From Polaromonas sp. (lineage in GTDB: Bacteria > Pseudomonadota > Gammaproteobacteria > Burkholderiales > Burkholderiaceae), in contig PNMH01000060.1 in the NCBI GenBank assembly GCA_013823505.1, positions 1 through 24,033 of the forward strand: 24,033 bases of DNA, given 5' to 3'. This document shows, piece by piece, positions 15,151 through 23,644 of this stretch. The notes below the pieces were generated by a model. That model was given only the letters and a program-made list of their open reading frames with translations. It had not been told where the DNA came from and searched no databases. The first letter of the stretch is position 1; each line of letters opens with the position of its first letter. The translations under genes and the position numbers were made by a program.

Positions 15151-16245
15151 GGGTTTGATGGCCACCTTCAACACGCCGTCGCGCTGGTTCGCAAACAGCT
15201 CGTAGGCGGCCACGATGTCGTCGAGCTTGAACTGGTGCGTGACCATCAGGCCCAGGTCGATGCGGCCCGAGGCCACCACGTTCATCAAGCGGCGCATGCG
15301 CTCCTTGCCGCCGGGGCACAGCGCGGTGACGATGCGGTGGTCGCCCAGGCCGGCGGCAAACGCCCCCAGGGGAATGGTGAGGTCACTCGAATACACGCCC
15401 AGGCTGGACAAGGTGCCGCCGGGTTTGAGCACGCGCAGGGCCGATTCAAACGTGGTCTGCGTGCCCAGCGCTTCAATGGACGAGTCCGCGCCGCGCCCGC
15501 CGGTGATCTTCATGATCTCGTCGACCACGTCGCAGTTCTTGAAATTGAGTGTGAGGTCGGCACCCATCTTTTTGGCGATGCCCAGGCGGTGGTCGTTGCC
15601 GTCCACCGCGATGATGGTGGATGCACCCAGCAAGCGCGCGCCGGCCGTGGCGCACAGGCCGATGGGCCCTTGCGCAAACACCACCACCGTGTCGCCAATG
15701 CGGATGTTCGCGTTCTCCGCGCCCTTGAAGCCGGTGGACATGATGTCGGGGCACATCAGCACCTGCTCGTCGGTCAGGCCATCAGGGATGGGCGCGAGGT
15801 TGGCCTGCGCGTCGGGCACCAGCACGTACTCCGCCTGGGTGCCGTCGATGAGGTTGCCGAAGCGCCAGCCCGCCGTGGCCTTGAAGCCGTGGCAGCCACA
15901 CAGGCCCTGGGGAATGAGGTAGCTGCCGTCTTGCGAAGGTGCGCCGTCTTGAGCGGCGTACGAATTGAAGTTGGGGCAGATGGCGCCGGCAATGACGCGC
16001 TGGCCTTCGGTGTAGCCCAGCACGGCGCTGCCGAGTTTTTCGATCACACCCACCGGCTCGTGGCCGATGGTCAGGCCCTTGGCCACCGGGTACTCACCCT
16101 TGAGGATGTGCACGTCGGTGCCGCAGATGGTGGTGGTGGTGATGCGGATCAGCGCGTCGTTGGGGCCCACATCGGGGATGGGCTTGTCCACCACCTCGAT
16201 GCGGTTTTTCTCCACGAACACGGCGGCTTTCATCATGGTGGCCAT
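15148..16245 (-). CDS. Zinc-dependent alcohol dehydrogenase (MDR family, secondary-ADH-like)
   Basis: This is a 365-residue medium-chain dehydrogenase/reductase. The catalytic zinc ligands Cys41, His62 and Glu63 lie in CGTDVH and IGHEPVG, with Asp in CPDIMSTGF as likely fourth ligand. The Rossmann loop is AQGPIGLCA, and IIAVDGNDHRL points to a cofactor site with an acidic second-strand residue. The four-cysteine structural zinc lobe is missing: the segment reads CPNFNSYAAQDGAPSQDGSY. This is typical of the secondary alcohol dehydrogenase branch (Clostridium and Thermoanaerobacter type). The ATG at 16245 has AGGAGG at 16250-16255. It follows the DUF465 gene by 39 bases. With the Sad-type aldehyde dehydrogenase upstream it could form an alcohol-to-acid pair; substrate unknown. 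Confidence 0.92.
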   Translation of the reverse strand: MATMMKAAVFVEKNRIEVVDKPIPDVGPNDALIRITTTTICGTDVHILKGEYPVAKGLTIGHEPVGVIEKLGSAVLGYTEGQRVIAGAICPNFNSYAAQDGAPSQDGSYLIPQGLCGCHGFKATAGWRFGNLIDGTQAEYVLVPDAQANLAPIPDGLTDEQVLMCPDIMSTGFKGAENANIRIGDTVVVFAQGPIGLCATAGARLLGASTIIAVDGNDHRLGIAKKMGADLTLNFKNCDVVDEIMKITGGRGADSSIEALGTQTTFESALRVLKPGGTLSSLGVYSSDLTIPLGAFAAGLGDHRIVTALCPGGKERMRRLMNVVASGRIDLGLMVTHQFKLDDIVAAYELFANQRDGVLKVAIKP

Positions 16246-16284
16246 GGGCCCTCCTGAAATGGTTGGACAGCCCCGGGGCTGGGG

Positions 16285-16503
16285 TCAGGCAGCGCTGGCC
16301 TTTTGAAGAATCACGTAGATCTCGTCTTTGAGCTGCAGCTTCTCGCGTTTGAGCGTCTCGATCTCGACGTTGGTCGCGATCTCCAGGCCGGCTTCCATGT
16401 TCTTGATCTTCTGGTCGAGCGCGTTGTGCTGGTCGAACAGGCGGGTGAAGTGGTGGTCGTTGCCCTTGAGGCTGCTGATGAGTTCTCGGTACTCTGGAAA
16501 CAT
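16285..16503 (-). CDS. DUF465/YdcH family small coiled-coil protein
   Basis: The 72-residue highly charged helical protein begins MFPEYRELISSLKGNDHHF. It shows the family hallmarks: the H-F-x-R-L-F-D-x-H-N-x-L-D core, and a C-terminal IETLKREKLQLKDEIYVILQ helix. It has the full length expected of DUF465/YdcH proteins. Their function is unknown; they are often found near metabolic genes in proteobacteria. AAAGG precedes the ATG. It lies 39 bases before the alcohol dehydrogenase gene and 142 after the aldehyde dehydrogenase gene, all on one strand. Confidence 0.92.
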   Translation of the reverse strand: MFPEYRELISSLKGNDHHFTRLFDQHNALDQKIKNMEAGLEIATNVEIETLKREKLQLKDEIYVILQKASAA

Positions 16504-16645
16504 GGATGTGCCTTTCGGTGAGCGCCGCGGGGATCGCGGACTTGAGGGAATGTGCTGGCCTTGTCTTCAGTTTGGACCCGGGCGGGTCCATGGCGGTTGA
16601 CACAGATCAATCGGTGCGCGGCCAGCGCCGTGAAGGGCCTGGTAC

Positions 16646-18016
16646 TCAGCTCACCCGGATCAGCTTCTTGTTGACGAACTCGTGGATGCCGGCGCTGGAG
16701 AGTTCGCGCCCGTAGCCCGAGTTCTTCACGCCGCCGAACGGCAGGTCAGGCATCGAGACGGCCGCCGAATTGATGAACACCATGCCGGTGTCGATTTGAC
16801 GGGCCACGCGTTTGCCGCGTTCGAGATCCTGCGTGAACACCGATCCGCCGAGACCAAACGGCGAGTCGTTCGCCAGCGCCACGGCCGCGGCTTCGTCGGG
16901 CACCCGGAAGAAGAGCGCCACCGGACCGAAGAATTCCTGCTTGTACGTCGGGTTGGCCGCCTCGATGTCCGTGAGGATGGTCGGCTGCATGAAGGCACCG
17001 CTCTGTCCTTCGATGCGTTGACCCCCCATCACGATGCGTGCGCCGTGGGCCACAGCCTCGTCCACCTGGCCCAGCAGCGTCTCAAGCGCCTGCACCGACG
17101 ACAGCGGAGCCAGCGTGGTCTTGCGGTCCATCGGGTCGCCTGCTTCAAAACCCTGCATCGCGGTCTGGAACTTGTCGAGGAAACGATCGGCCAAGGCCTC
17201 GACCACGATGAACCGCTTGGAAGCCGTGCAGGCCTGTCCGCTGTTGCCCATGCGGCCGCTCACCGCGTGCTTGACGGCACTGTCCAGGTCAGCGTCGTCG
17301 AGCACGATGAAAGCGTCGCTGCCGCCGAGCTCCAGCGTGGACTTCTTCAGGTTCTTGCCGGCGCGCTGGGCCACCACGGCGCCTGCGCCTTCGCTGCCAG
17401 TCAAGGCCACGGCCCGGATGCGGTCATCGTCGATGACTTTGGCGACCTGGTCCTTGGAGATGAACAGGTTGGTGTACGCGCCCGCGGGTGCACCCGCCTC
17501 TTCGAGCAGACGCTCGAACGCCAGTGCGCACTGCGGCACGTTGGATGCGTGCTTGACCATCACGACGTTGCCGGCCATCAGGTTGGGAGCCGCGAAACGC
17601 GCGATCTGGTAGTACGGATAGTTCCAGGGTTCCACGCCGAACAGCACGCCGATCGGGCTGCTCTCGACCACGGCGTCACCTTTGGCCGTGTCGAGCTTCT
17701 CCGGCGCCAGAAAGGCCTCTGCGTGCTCTGCGTAGTAGTCGAGGATGGCCGCGCTCAACTTGACCTCGCCCTCGCTCTGGGCGATCAGCTTGCCCATCTC
17801 GATCGTGATGAGTTGGGCGAACTCCTGCGTCCGCTCGCGCATGAGGGCAGCGGCGCGGGACAGCACCGCCTTGCGCTCGGCAAAACTCTTGTGGCGCCAC
17901 ACCTGTTCGAAACAGGCCTGCGCAGCGGTCAGCTTGCTCTCCAGCTGGGCGTCGTCGATGTCGTCGAAGGATTTGACGATCTGACCGTTGTAGGGGTTGG
18001 TGCTTTGATAGGCCAT
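16646..18016 (-). CDS. NAD(P)-dependent aldehyde dehydrogenase, Sad/YneI-type succinate-semialdehyde dehydrogenase
   Basis: The 456-residue aldehyde dehydrogenase shows the whole family set: EPWNYP (129-134), Lys155 in VMVKHAS, TGSEGAGA, Glu229 in ELGGSDAFIVLDDADLD, the nucleophile Cys263 in GNSGQACTASKR, and PFGGVKNSGYGRE near the end. Length and the opening STNPYNGQIVKSF match the E. coli Sad (YneI) group of succinate-semialdehyde dehydrogenases rather than the longer GabD group. Substrate assignment is by similarity only. GGAG precedes the ATG. It follows the DJ-1-type gene by 33 bases, so the two are probably cotranscribed. Together they suggest reactive aldehyde removal. Confidence 0.93.
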   Translation of the reverse strand: MAYQSTNPYNGQIVKSFDDIDDAQLESKLTAAQACFEQVWRHKSFAERKAVLSRAAALMRERTQEFAQLITIEMGKLIAQSEGEVKLSAAILDYYAEHAEAFLAPEKLDTAKGDAVVESSPIGVLFGVEPWNYPYYQIARFAAPNLMAGNVVMVKHASNVPQCALAFERLLEEAGAPAGAYTNLFISKDQVAKVIDDDRIRAVALTGSEGAGAVVAQRAGKNLKKSTLELGGSDAFIVLDDADLDSAVKHAVSGRMGNSGQACTASKRFIVVEALADRFLDKFQTAMQGFEAGDPMDRKTTLAPLSSVQALETLLGQVDEAVAHGARIVMGGQRIEGQSGAFMQPTILTDIEAANPTYKQEFFGPVALFFRVPDEAAAVALANDSPFGLGGSVFTQDLERGKRVARQIDTGMVFINSAAVSMPDLPFGGVKNSGYGRELSSAGIHEFVNKKLIRVS

Positions 18017-18049
18017 GGGTTCTCCGGTGATGAGGCTCGGGCGGTCGCT

Positions 18050-18733
18050 TCAAGCGGCCTGGAGTTGCGCCAGCACGGCGCGCGCGGCGGCGGCTGAAGA
18101 GGCGGGGTTCTGTCCGGTGATCAGGTGGCCATCGGTGACCACAAAAGATTGCCAGTCGTCACCCTTGTGGTACAGACCGCCGTTGGCTTCCAGCATGTCC
18201 TGCACCAAGAAGGGCACCACCTGGGTCAGCTGCACGGCCTCTTCTTCGGTGTTGGTGAAACCGGTGACCTTCTTGCCCTTGACCAGCGGCGCGCCGTCGG
18301 CCGACTTGGTGTGACGAAACACGCCCGGCGCGTGGCAGACCGCCGAGACCGGTTTGCCGGCAGCGAACATGGTCTCGATCAACTGGATGGAGTGTGTGTC
18401 TTCCGCCAGGTCCCACAGCGGGCCATGGCCACCCGGATAGAACACCGCGTCGAATCCTTCGCCCGACACTTCGGCCAACCGGGTGGTGTGCGCCAGTGCG
18501 TCCATGGCCTGCGGGTCCTGCTTGAACCGGCGCGTGTCATCGGTCTGCGCGTCTTCGTCATCGCTCTTGGGGTCCAGTGGGGGCTGACCACCTTGGGGAG
18601 AAGCGAGCACGAGCTCGGCACCAGCGTCCTTGAAGACGTAATACGGCGCGGCGAACTCTTCCAGCCAGAAGCCGGTTTTTTTGCCCGTGTCGCCGAGTTG
18701 GTCGTGGGAGGTCAGGATCATCAGAATCTTCAT
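18050..18733 (-). CDS. DJ-1/PfpI family protein (class I glutamine amidotransferase-like, HSP31-type)
   Basis: The 227-residue protein starts MKILMILTSHDQLGDTGKKTGFWLEEF and carries the nucleophile elbow AVCHAPG with Cys133-His134 and a glutamate at 25/26. That is the Cys-His-Glu arrangement of HSP31/YDR533C-type DJ-1 proteins, several of which act as glutathione-independent glyoxalases or protein deglycases. YPGGHGPLWDL (99-109) is also typical. AGGAAA precedes the ATG. The 171 bases upstream separate it from the metallo-beta-lactamase gene and may carry its own promoter. Neighbouring aldehyde and alcohol dehydrogenases support a carbonyl-stress role; this is inference. Confidence 0.9.
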   Translation of the reverse strand: MKILMILTSHDQLGDTGKKTGFWLEEFAAPYYVFKDAGAELVLASPQGGQPPLDPKSDDEDAQTDDTRRFKQDPQAMDALAHTTRLAEVSGEGFDAVFYPGGHGPLWDLAEDTHSIQLIETMFAAGKPVSAVCHAPGVFRHTKSADGAPLVKGKKVTGFTNTEEEAVQLTQVVPFLVQDMLEANGGLYHKGDDWQSFVVTDGHLITGQNPASSAAAARAVLAQLQAA

Positions 18734-18904
18734 GGGGTTTCCTGGTGTTGCATGTCAGCGCTTGGAAAGGCCGAGCAGTGGGATGGGGACGGGCATGGCG
18801 CACGCAGAGCCAAGGGCTGCGCGGCATGCAGAGGTGCGGGAGAACGCCGCGCACTGCCCGCAGGTTGCCGTGCACAGACGGTTGCTGTCTGTTCGTCAGC
18901 GCAC

Positions 18905-20023
18905 TCAGTCCAGCGGCCAGGGCAGCTCACGCGCCAGGGCTGGCGCCTCGGCGGGACGCACAGGCGGCGCGCCCTCATCCAGCCCGCGCCACCACGGCAC
19001 CACCGCTTCCCGGTGGGCGGGCTCCACCGCCTCGCCCAGGCGCGGCATGAGCAGCGGCACGCCTTGCGAAGGCGCCAGTTGCAGCAGGGTCTCCACCGGC
19101 TCGTCCCACGCGTGCATGGCCAGGCTGAAAGTGCCCCAGTGCACCGGCAGGAACGCGCCGCCGCCCAGCAGCGCGTGCGCTTTCAGCGCGTTCACCGGGC
19201 CGAGGTGGATGTCGCCCCACGAAGGGTGAAAGGCGCCCACTTCGAGCATGACCAGATCGAACGGTCCCAGGCGCTCGCGGATGGCGGCGTACTCGGTGGT
19301 GAGGCCCGTGTCGCCGCTGAAGAACACCTTGTGACGATCCGACTGCACCACCATGGACGACCACAGCGTGGCGTTGCGGTCTTTCAATCCCCGCCCTGAA
19401 AAATGCTGCGACGGCGCAGCGGTGATGGTGAGGCCCGTGCCGGGCACACGGTGGCTCTCCCACCAGTCCAGCTCGGTGATGCGCTCGGCCGCCACGCCCC
19501 AGGCCTGCAGGTGGGCGCCCACGCCCAGTGAGGTGACGAAGGGCACGGCGCTGTGCTTCGCGAGTGCGCGGATGGTGGGGTAGTCCAGGTGGTCGTAGTG
19601 GTCGTGCGAGATCACCACCACATCCACCTCGGGCATCTGCCGCAGCCGCAGCGGCACGGGCTGAAAGCGCTTGGGGCCGAGCAGGCGAAAGGGCGACGCG
19701 CGCGTGCCCCACACCGGGTCGGTCAGCACACGGTGGCCGTCGATCTCGATCAGCACCGTGGAGTGGCCCAGCCAGGTGGCGCGCAAGCCGCTCTGCACCG
19801 GGCGGCTCCAGGCTTCGCGCGGGTCTTGCGAGGGCAGCGGCCCGGTGGGTGCGCGCCGGCCGCCGGAGCTCAGAAACTCCTTGAGCGTGGGCCGGGGCAC
19901 GGTGGCATCGCGCAGCCCGGGCAGAGGCGGATGCACGTTGCGAAAGCCCAGGCCGCTCCACATCGCCGAGGCCTGCATGCGCTCCAGGCGCGCACCCAGT
20001 GCGCGTTTGCCGAACGAGTTCAT
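18905..20023 (-). CDS. Metallo-beta-lactamase-fold hydrolase (UlaG/NAPE-PLD-like)
   Basis: The 372-residue protein has the metal-binding HDHYDH (His140, His142, Asp144, His145), VLTDPVWG upstream of it, then FSGDTG and PVHWGTF, in the order of UlaG/NAPE-PLD-type hydrolases. Residues 1-75 form a non-catalytic N-terminal extension. I choose the ATG at 20023 (MNSFGKRALG), which overlaps the stop of the amidohydrolase as ATGA. An in-frame start at 20104 would lie inside that gene and add 27 residues without family character. No signal peptide is seen. Substrate is unknown. Coupling to a deaminase suggests, but does not show, a shared pathway. Confidence 0.88.
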   Translation of the reverse strand: MNSFGKRALGARLERMQASAMWSGLGFRNVHPPLPGLRDATVPRPTLKEFLSSGGRRAPTGPLPSQDPREAWSRPVQSGLRATWLGHSTVLIEIDGHRVLTDPVWGTRASPFRLLGPKRFQPVPLRLRQMPEVDVVVISHDHYDHLDYPTIRALAKHSAVPFVTSLGVGAHLQAWGVAAERITELDWWESHRVPGTGLTITAAPSQHFSGRGLKDRNATLWSSMVVQSDRHKVFFSGDTGLTTEYAAIRERLGPFDLVMLEVGAFHPSWGDIHLGPVNALKAHALLGGGAFLPVHWGTFSLAMHAWDEPVETLLQLAPSQGVPLLMPRLGEAVEPAHREAVVPWWRGLDEGAPPVRPAEAPALARELPWPLD

Positions 20024-21282
20024 GACGACGCTCCGGTGCGGCCAGGCAGGCTCAGGCGCGGGATGGCGGGCGGCGTCTCCGACAACAGCCGGCCTTTGCG
20101 CCACACCTTCAGGCGCGTGGCGCGCAGGCGGATCGCCTCGATCGGGTCGCGCGCCTGCAGCAGCACGAAGCTCGCCTCCATGCCCGCCGCGATGCCGTAG
20201 CCGCTCAACCCCATCACCTTCGCCGCGTTCGTGGTCACCGCATCAAAACACTGGCGCATGCCGGCCTGGCTGGTCATCTGCGCCACGTGCAGGCCCATGT
20301 GTGCCACCTCCAGCATGTCGCCGCTGCCCAGCGAGTACCAGGGGTCCATCACGCAGTCGTGACCAAAGGCCACCGTGACGCCGGCGGCCATGAGCTCGGG
20401 CACGCGTGTCATGCCGCGGCGCTTGGGGTAGGTGTCGTGCCGGCCCTGCAGCGTGATGTTGATCAGCGGGTTGGCCACCGCGCTCACGCCGCTCTGCGCG
20501 ATCAGCGGAATGAGCTTGCTCACGTAGTAGTTGTCCATGCTGTGCATGGCGGTGAGGTGCGAGCCGTTCACGCGGCCCTGCAGGCCCAGGCGCTGCGCCT
20601 CGAAGGCCAGCGTTTCGACGTGGCGCGAGAGCGGGTCGTCGCTCTCGTCGCAGTGCATGTCCACCGGCAGGCCGCGTTCGGCGGCCAGCTCGCACAGCAG
20701 CTTCACGCTGGTGGTGCCTTCCTGGTACGTGCGCTCGAAATGCGGGATGCCACCCACCACGTCCACGCCCAGATCGAGTGCGCGCTTGAGGTTGTCCAGC
20801 CCGCCGGGGCTGCGCAGCACCCCGTCTTGCGGAAACGCCACCAGCTGCACGTCGAGGTAAGGCGCCATGCGCCGCTTGGCTTCGAGCATGGCGCGCACCG
20901 GCAGCAGGCTCGGGTCGCTGGTGTCCACGTGGCTGCGGATGGCGAGCAGGCCCTTGGCCACGGCCCAGTCGCCATAGGCCAGCGCGCGCTCCACCAGCGC
21001 TTCTTCAAACAGCAGCGGCTTGAGCTCGCCCCACACCGCAATGCCTTCGAGCAGCGTGCCGCTCTGGTTCACGCGCGGCAGACCGTAGCTCAGCGTGGCG
21101 TCCATGTGGAAGTGGGGGTCGCAAAACGGAGGCGTGAGCAACTGGCCTTCGGCGTCCAGCGTTTCGTGCGCAGGGGCATTCAAGCCGGCAGCCACTTCGA
21201 CGATGCGCCCGCCGAGCACGGCCACGCCCATGTCGGTGCGGCCGTCGGGCAAGGTGGCGTGGGTGATCAGCAGGTCCAGCAT
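20020..21282 (-). CDS. codA: Cytosine deaminase-like amidohydrolase (CodA family) with altered specificity residue
   Basis: The 420-residue protein aligns end to end with E. coli CodA at a constant offset of four. Metal ligands are His57 and His59 (PHFHMD), His210 and Asp309; catalytic residues Glu213 (HCDES) and His242 (SHLTAMHS) are kept, as are Gln152 (AFPQDG) and Trp315 (DPWY). CodA converts cytosine to uracil. The residue after the metal Asp, Asp314 in CodA, is Cys310 here (GHDCVMDPW). Changes there are known to alter selectivity at the 5-position of the pyrimidine, so a modified cytosine or other N-heterocycle may be preferred. AGGTGA precedes the ATG. The stop overlaps the next gene's start. 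No codB permease lies beside it. Confidence 0.9.
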   Translation of the reverse strand: MLDLLITHATLPDGRTDMGVAVLGGRIVEVAAGLNAPAHETLDAEGQLLTPPFCDPHFHMDATLSYGLPRVNQSGTLLEGIAVWGELKPLLFEEALVERALAYGDWAVAKGLLAIRSHVDTSDPSLLPVRAMLEAKRRMAPYLDVQLVAFPQDGVLRSPGGLDNLKRALDLGVDVVGGIPHFERTYQEGTTSVKLLCELAAERGLPVDMHCDESDDPLSRHVETLAFEAQRLGLQGRVNGSHLTAMHSMDNYYVSKLIPLIAQSGVSAVANPLINITLQGRHDTYPKRRGMTRVPELMAAGVTVAFGHDCVMDPWYSLGSGDMLEVAHMGLHVAQMTSQAGMRQCFDAVTTNAAKVMGLSGYGIAAGMEASFVLLQARDPIEAIRLRATRLKVWRKGRLLSETPPAIPRLSLPGRTGASS

Positions 21283-21452
21283 CGGCGTTCACCTCGGCGG
21301 TCGGGTTTCGTGAGGCTCTGAGGATAAGCGGCACGCAGGAATTCAGCAGGCCGCTGCGCGGCTCGCCACCCATGCCCTCCATAATCGAACGCAACACCGG
21401 CCCACACCGGAGGAAACACCACCGCACACCCACCCACCGAAAGGCCCCGCCG

Positions 21453-23159
21453 ATGCCGCACGACGTCAGCCTGATCGCCACGATTGCGGCGGCTTTCGGC
21501 CTGGCGATGATCTTCGGGTTCATCGCGGTGCGCCTGCGCATGCCGCCGCTGGTGGGTTATTTGCTCGCGGGCATCGTCATCAGCCCGGCCACACCCGGCT
21601 TCGTGGCCGATGTGGGGCTGGCCAGCCAGCTGGCCGAAATCGGCGTGATGCTGCTGATGTTCGGCGTGGGCCTGCACTTCTCGATCAAGGACCTCATGGC
21701 CGTGCGCCGCATCGCGGTGCCGGGGGCCATCGTGCAGATCACCGTGGCCACCTTGCTCGGCATCGGCCTGTCGCACTTCTGGGGCTGGAGCCTGGCCGGC
21801 TCGCTGGTATTTGGTCTGTGCCTGTCGGTGGCCAGCACGGTGGTGTTGCTGCGCGCGCTGGAGGCCCAGGGCCTGCTCAAGTCGATCAACGGCCAGATCG
21901 CGGTGGGCTGGCTGGTGGTGGAAGACCTGGTCATGGTGATGGTGCTGGTGTTGCTGCCGGCGCTGGCGGGTGTGATCGCGCCGGCCGAAGGCGTGGCCGC
22001 CACCTCGGGCAGCGACATCTGGCAGGCGGTTGGCCTCACGCTGGCCAAGGTCACTGCCTTCATCGTGCTCATGCTGGTGGTGGGACGCCGGCTGCTGCCC
22101 AAGGCGCTGTGGTGGGTGGCGCGCACCGGCTCGCAGGAGCTGTTCACACTGAGCGTGGTGGCGGTCGCGGTGGGCGTGGCGTTTGGCGCCGGCAAGCTGT
22201 TCGACGTTTCGTTTGCGCTGGGCGCTTTCTTCGCCGGCATGATGATGCGCGAGTCCGAGTTTGCCCACCGCGCGGCCGACGAATCGCTGCCGCTGCGCGA
22301 TGCCTTCGCCGTGCTGTTCTTCGTGTCGGTGGGCATGCTGTTCGACCCTGCGGTGGTGTGGAACGAGCCGCTGAAACTGCTGGCGGTGGTGGCCATCATC
22401 ATGCTGGGCAAGACAGCAGCGGCGGTGGCGCTGGTGCTGCTGTTCCGCTACCCGCTCAACACCGCACTGACCGTGGGTGTGAGCCTGGCGCAGATCGGCG
22501 AGTTCTCGTTCATCCTCGCCGGTCTGGGCGTGGCGCTCAACCTGATGCCGGTGGAGGGGCAGAGCCTGGTGCTCGCGGGCGCGCTCATTTCGATTGCGGC
22601 CAACTCGGCGCTGTTCTCGGCGGTGGAGCCGCTGCAAGCCTGGGTGCGCGAACGCTCGGCCTTTGCCCGCAAGCTCGAAGCGCGCGACGACCCGCTGGCC
22701 GAGCTGCCCGCGTCCACCCATGCGTCGCTGCTGGCCAGACAGGTGGTGCTGGTGGGCCACGGCCGGGTGGGCGCGCGCATCGCGCAAACCTTGCGCGAGC
22801 AAGGCATCCCGCTGGTGGTGGCCGAAGAAAACCGCGAAATCGTCGACGCGCTGCGCAAGGACGGCATTGCGGCGGTGAGCGGCGATGCGTCCACGCCCGA
22901 GGTGCTGATCCAGGCACACATCGCGCGCGCGGCCGTGCTCGTGATCACCATCCCCGACACCATGAGCGTACGCAAGATGGTGGAGATCGCGCGCACGCTC
23001 AACCCCGGGATCAACGTGATCCTGCGCACGCACAACGACGAGGAGGCCGAACTGCTGCGCGGGGAAAGCCTGGGCACCGTCTTCCTGGGCGACACCGAAC
23101 TGGCGCGCGGCATGGCGGCGCATGTGGTGCAGCAATTCAAACCCCAACCCCCGCGATGA
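21453..23159 (+). CDS. ybaL: YbaL/Kef-type cation:proton antiporter with RCK (TrkA-N) domain
   Basis: The 568-residue monovalent cation:proton antiporter of the CPA2 family is close to E. coli YbaL in sequence. LVGYLLAGIVISPATPGFVAD, LAEIGVMLLMFGVGLHFS, LCLSVASTVVLLRALEAQGL and GWLVVEDLVMVM lie in the roughly twelve-helix transport domain (residues 1-395). The regulatory nucleotide-binding domain follows from about 425, with GHGRVG (435-440) and acidic EEN at the second strand. It probably exports K+ or Na+ and gates on a cytosolic nucleotide. The ATG at 21453 has AAAGG at 21440-21444; an in-frame ATG at 21372 adds an implausible His/Arg/Pro-rich leader. It is divergent from the amidohydrolase and coupled by ATGA to the DUF1653 gene. 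Confidence 0.94.
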   Translation: MPHDVSLIATIAAAFGLAMIFGFIAVRLRMPPLVGYLLAGIVISPATPGFVADVGLASQLAEIGVMLLMFGVGLHFSIKDLMAVRRIAVPGAIVQITVATLLGIGLSHFWGWSLAGSLVFGLCLSVASTVVLLRALEAQGLLKSINGQIAVGWLVVEDLVMVMVLVLLPALAGVIAPAEGVAATSGSDIWQAVGLTLAKVTAFIVLMLVVGRRLLPKALWWVARTGSQELFTLSVVAVAVGVAFGAGKLFDVSFALGAFFAGMMMRESEFAHRAADESLPLRDAFAVLFFVSVGMLFDPAVVWNEPLKLLAVVAIIMLGKTAAAVALVLLFRYPLNTALTVGVSLAQIGEFSFILAGLGVALNLMPVEGQSLVLAGALISIAANSALFSAVEPLQAWVRERSAFARKLEARDDPLAELPASTHASLLARQVVLVGHGRVGARIAQTLREQGIPLVVAEENREIVDALRKDGIAAVSGDASTPEVLIQAHIARAAVLVITIPDTMSVRKMVEIARTLNPGINVILRTHNDEEAELLRGESLGTVFLGDTELARGMAAHVVQQFKPQPPR

Positions 23160-23644
23160 CCGACCACGACCTGCCTCCGCTGAACTCCACCGCGCCCGGC
23201 CTGTACCGCCACTACAAGGGCGGCTGGTACGAAGTGCTCGACACCGTGCGCTGCAGCGAAACCCTGCAGGGCATGACGCTGTACCGTGCGCTCTACGGTG
23301 GCTGGGGTTTGTGGGTGCGCCCGGCGGCCATGTTTGGTGAGACCGCCGAGTTCGAAGGCCGCACGCAGCCTCGCTTTCAGCGGCACAACCTGACCGACCT
23401 GCGGCTGGCCGACCTTGCCACGGCCACGGCGCTCATCGCCCACCTGCGCGGGCGCGCGGCGCGGCGCGGCATCGAACTGGACGCCGCCCTGCGCCCCCCG
23501 CCACCCGAGCCCACCACCTGTTGCGGGCGCGGCTGCAACGGCTGCGTGTGGGACGGCTACTACACGGCGCTGGGCTACTGGCGCGACGATGCGCTGGACC
23601 TGCTCAGAACAGCGACTGCTGCCCCGGCAGCCCCGCCGGCCTGA
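23156..23644 (+). CDS. DUF1653 domain fused to an oxidoreductase-like C-terminal domain
   Basis: The 162-residue protein has two parts. Residues 12-75 (GLYRHYKGGWYEVLDTVRCSE, MTLYRALYGG, LWVRPAAMFGE) are a DUF1653 domain. Residues about 115-150 (PPPEPTTCCGRGCNGCVWDGYYTALGYW) match the cysteine-rich oxidoreductase-like N-terminal domain, here at the C-terminus with Cys-Cys-x3-Cys-x2-Cys. A redox or metal-binding role is plausible, but neither domain has a firm function. The ATG overlaps the antiporter stop (ATGA). The 3' end overlaps the convergent radical SAM gene by 41 bases. Confidence 0.85.
   Translation: MTDHDLPPLNSTAPGLYRHYKGGWYEVLDTVRCSETLQGMTLYRALYGGWGLWVRPAAMFGETAEFEGRTQPRFQRHNLTDLRLADLATATALIAHLRGRAARRGIELDAALRPPPPEPTTCCGRGCNGCVWDGYYTALGYWRDDALDLLRTATAAPAAPPA

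Noticed and set aside
14647..16257. Plus-strand open frame of about 535 codons across the dehalogenase-like and alcohol dehydrogenase genes
   Set aside because: Antisense to two well-supported genes and the gap between them; no recognisable motifs.
21267..23147. Minus-strand open frame of about 625 codons over the antiporter gene
   Set aside because: His/Gln/Arg-rich low-complexity shadow of the ybaL-like gene.
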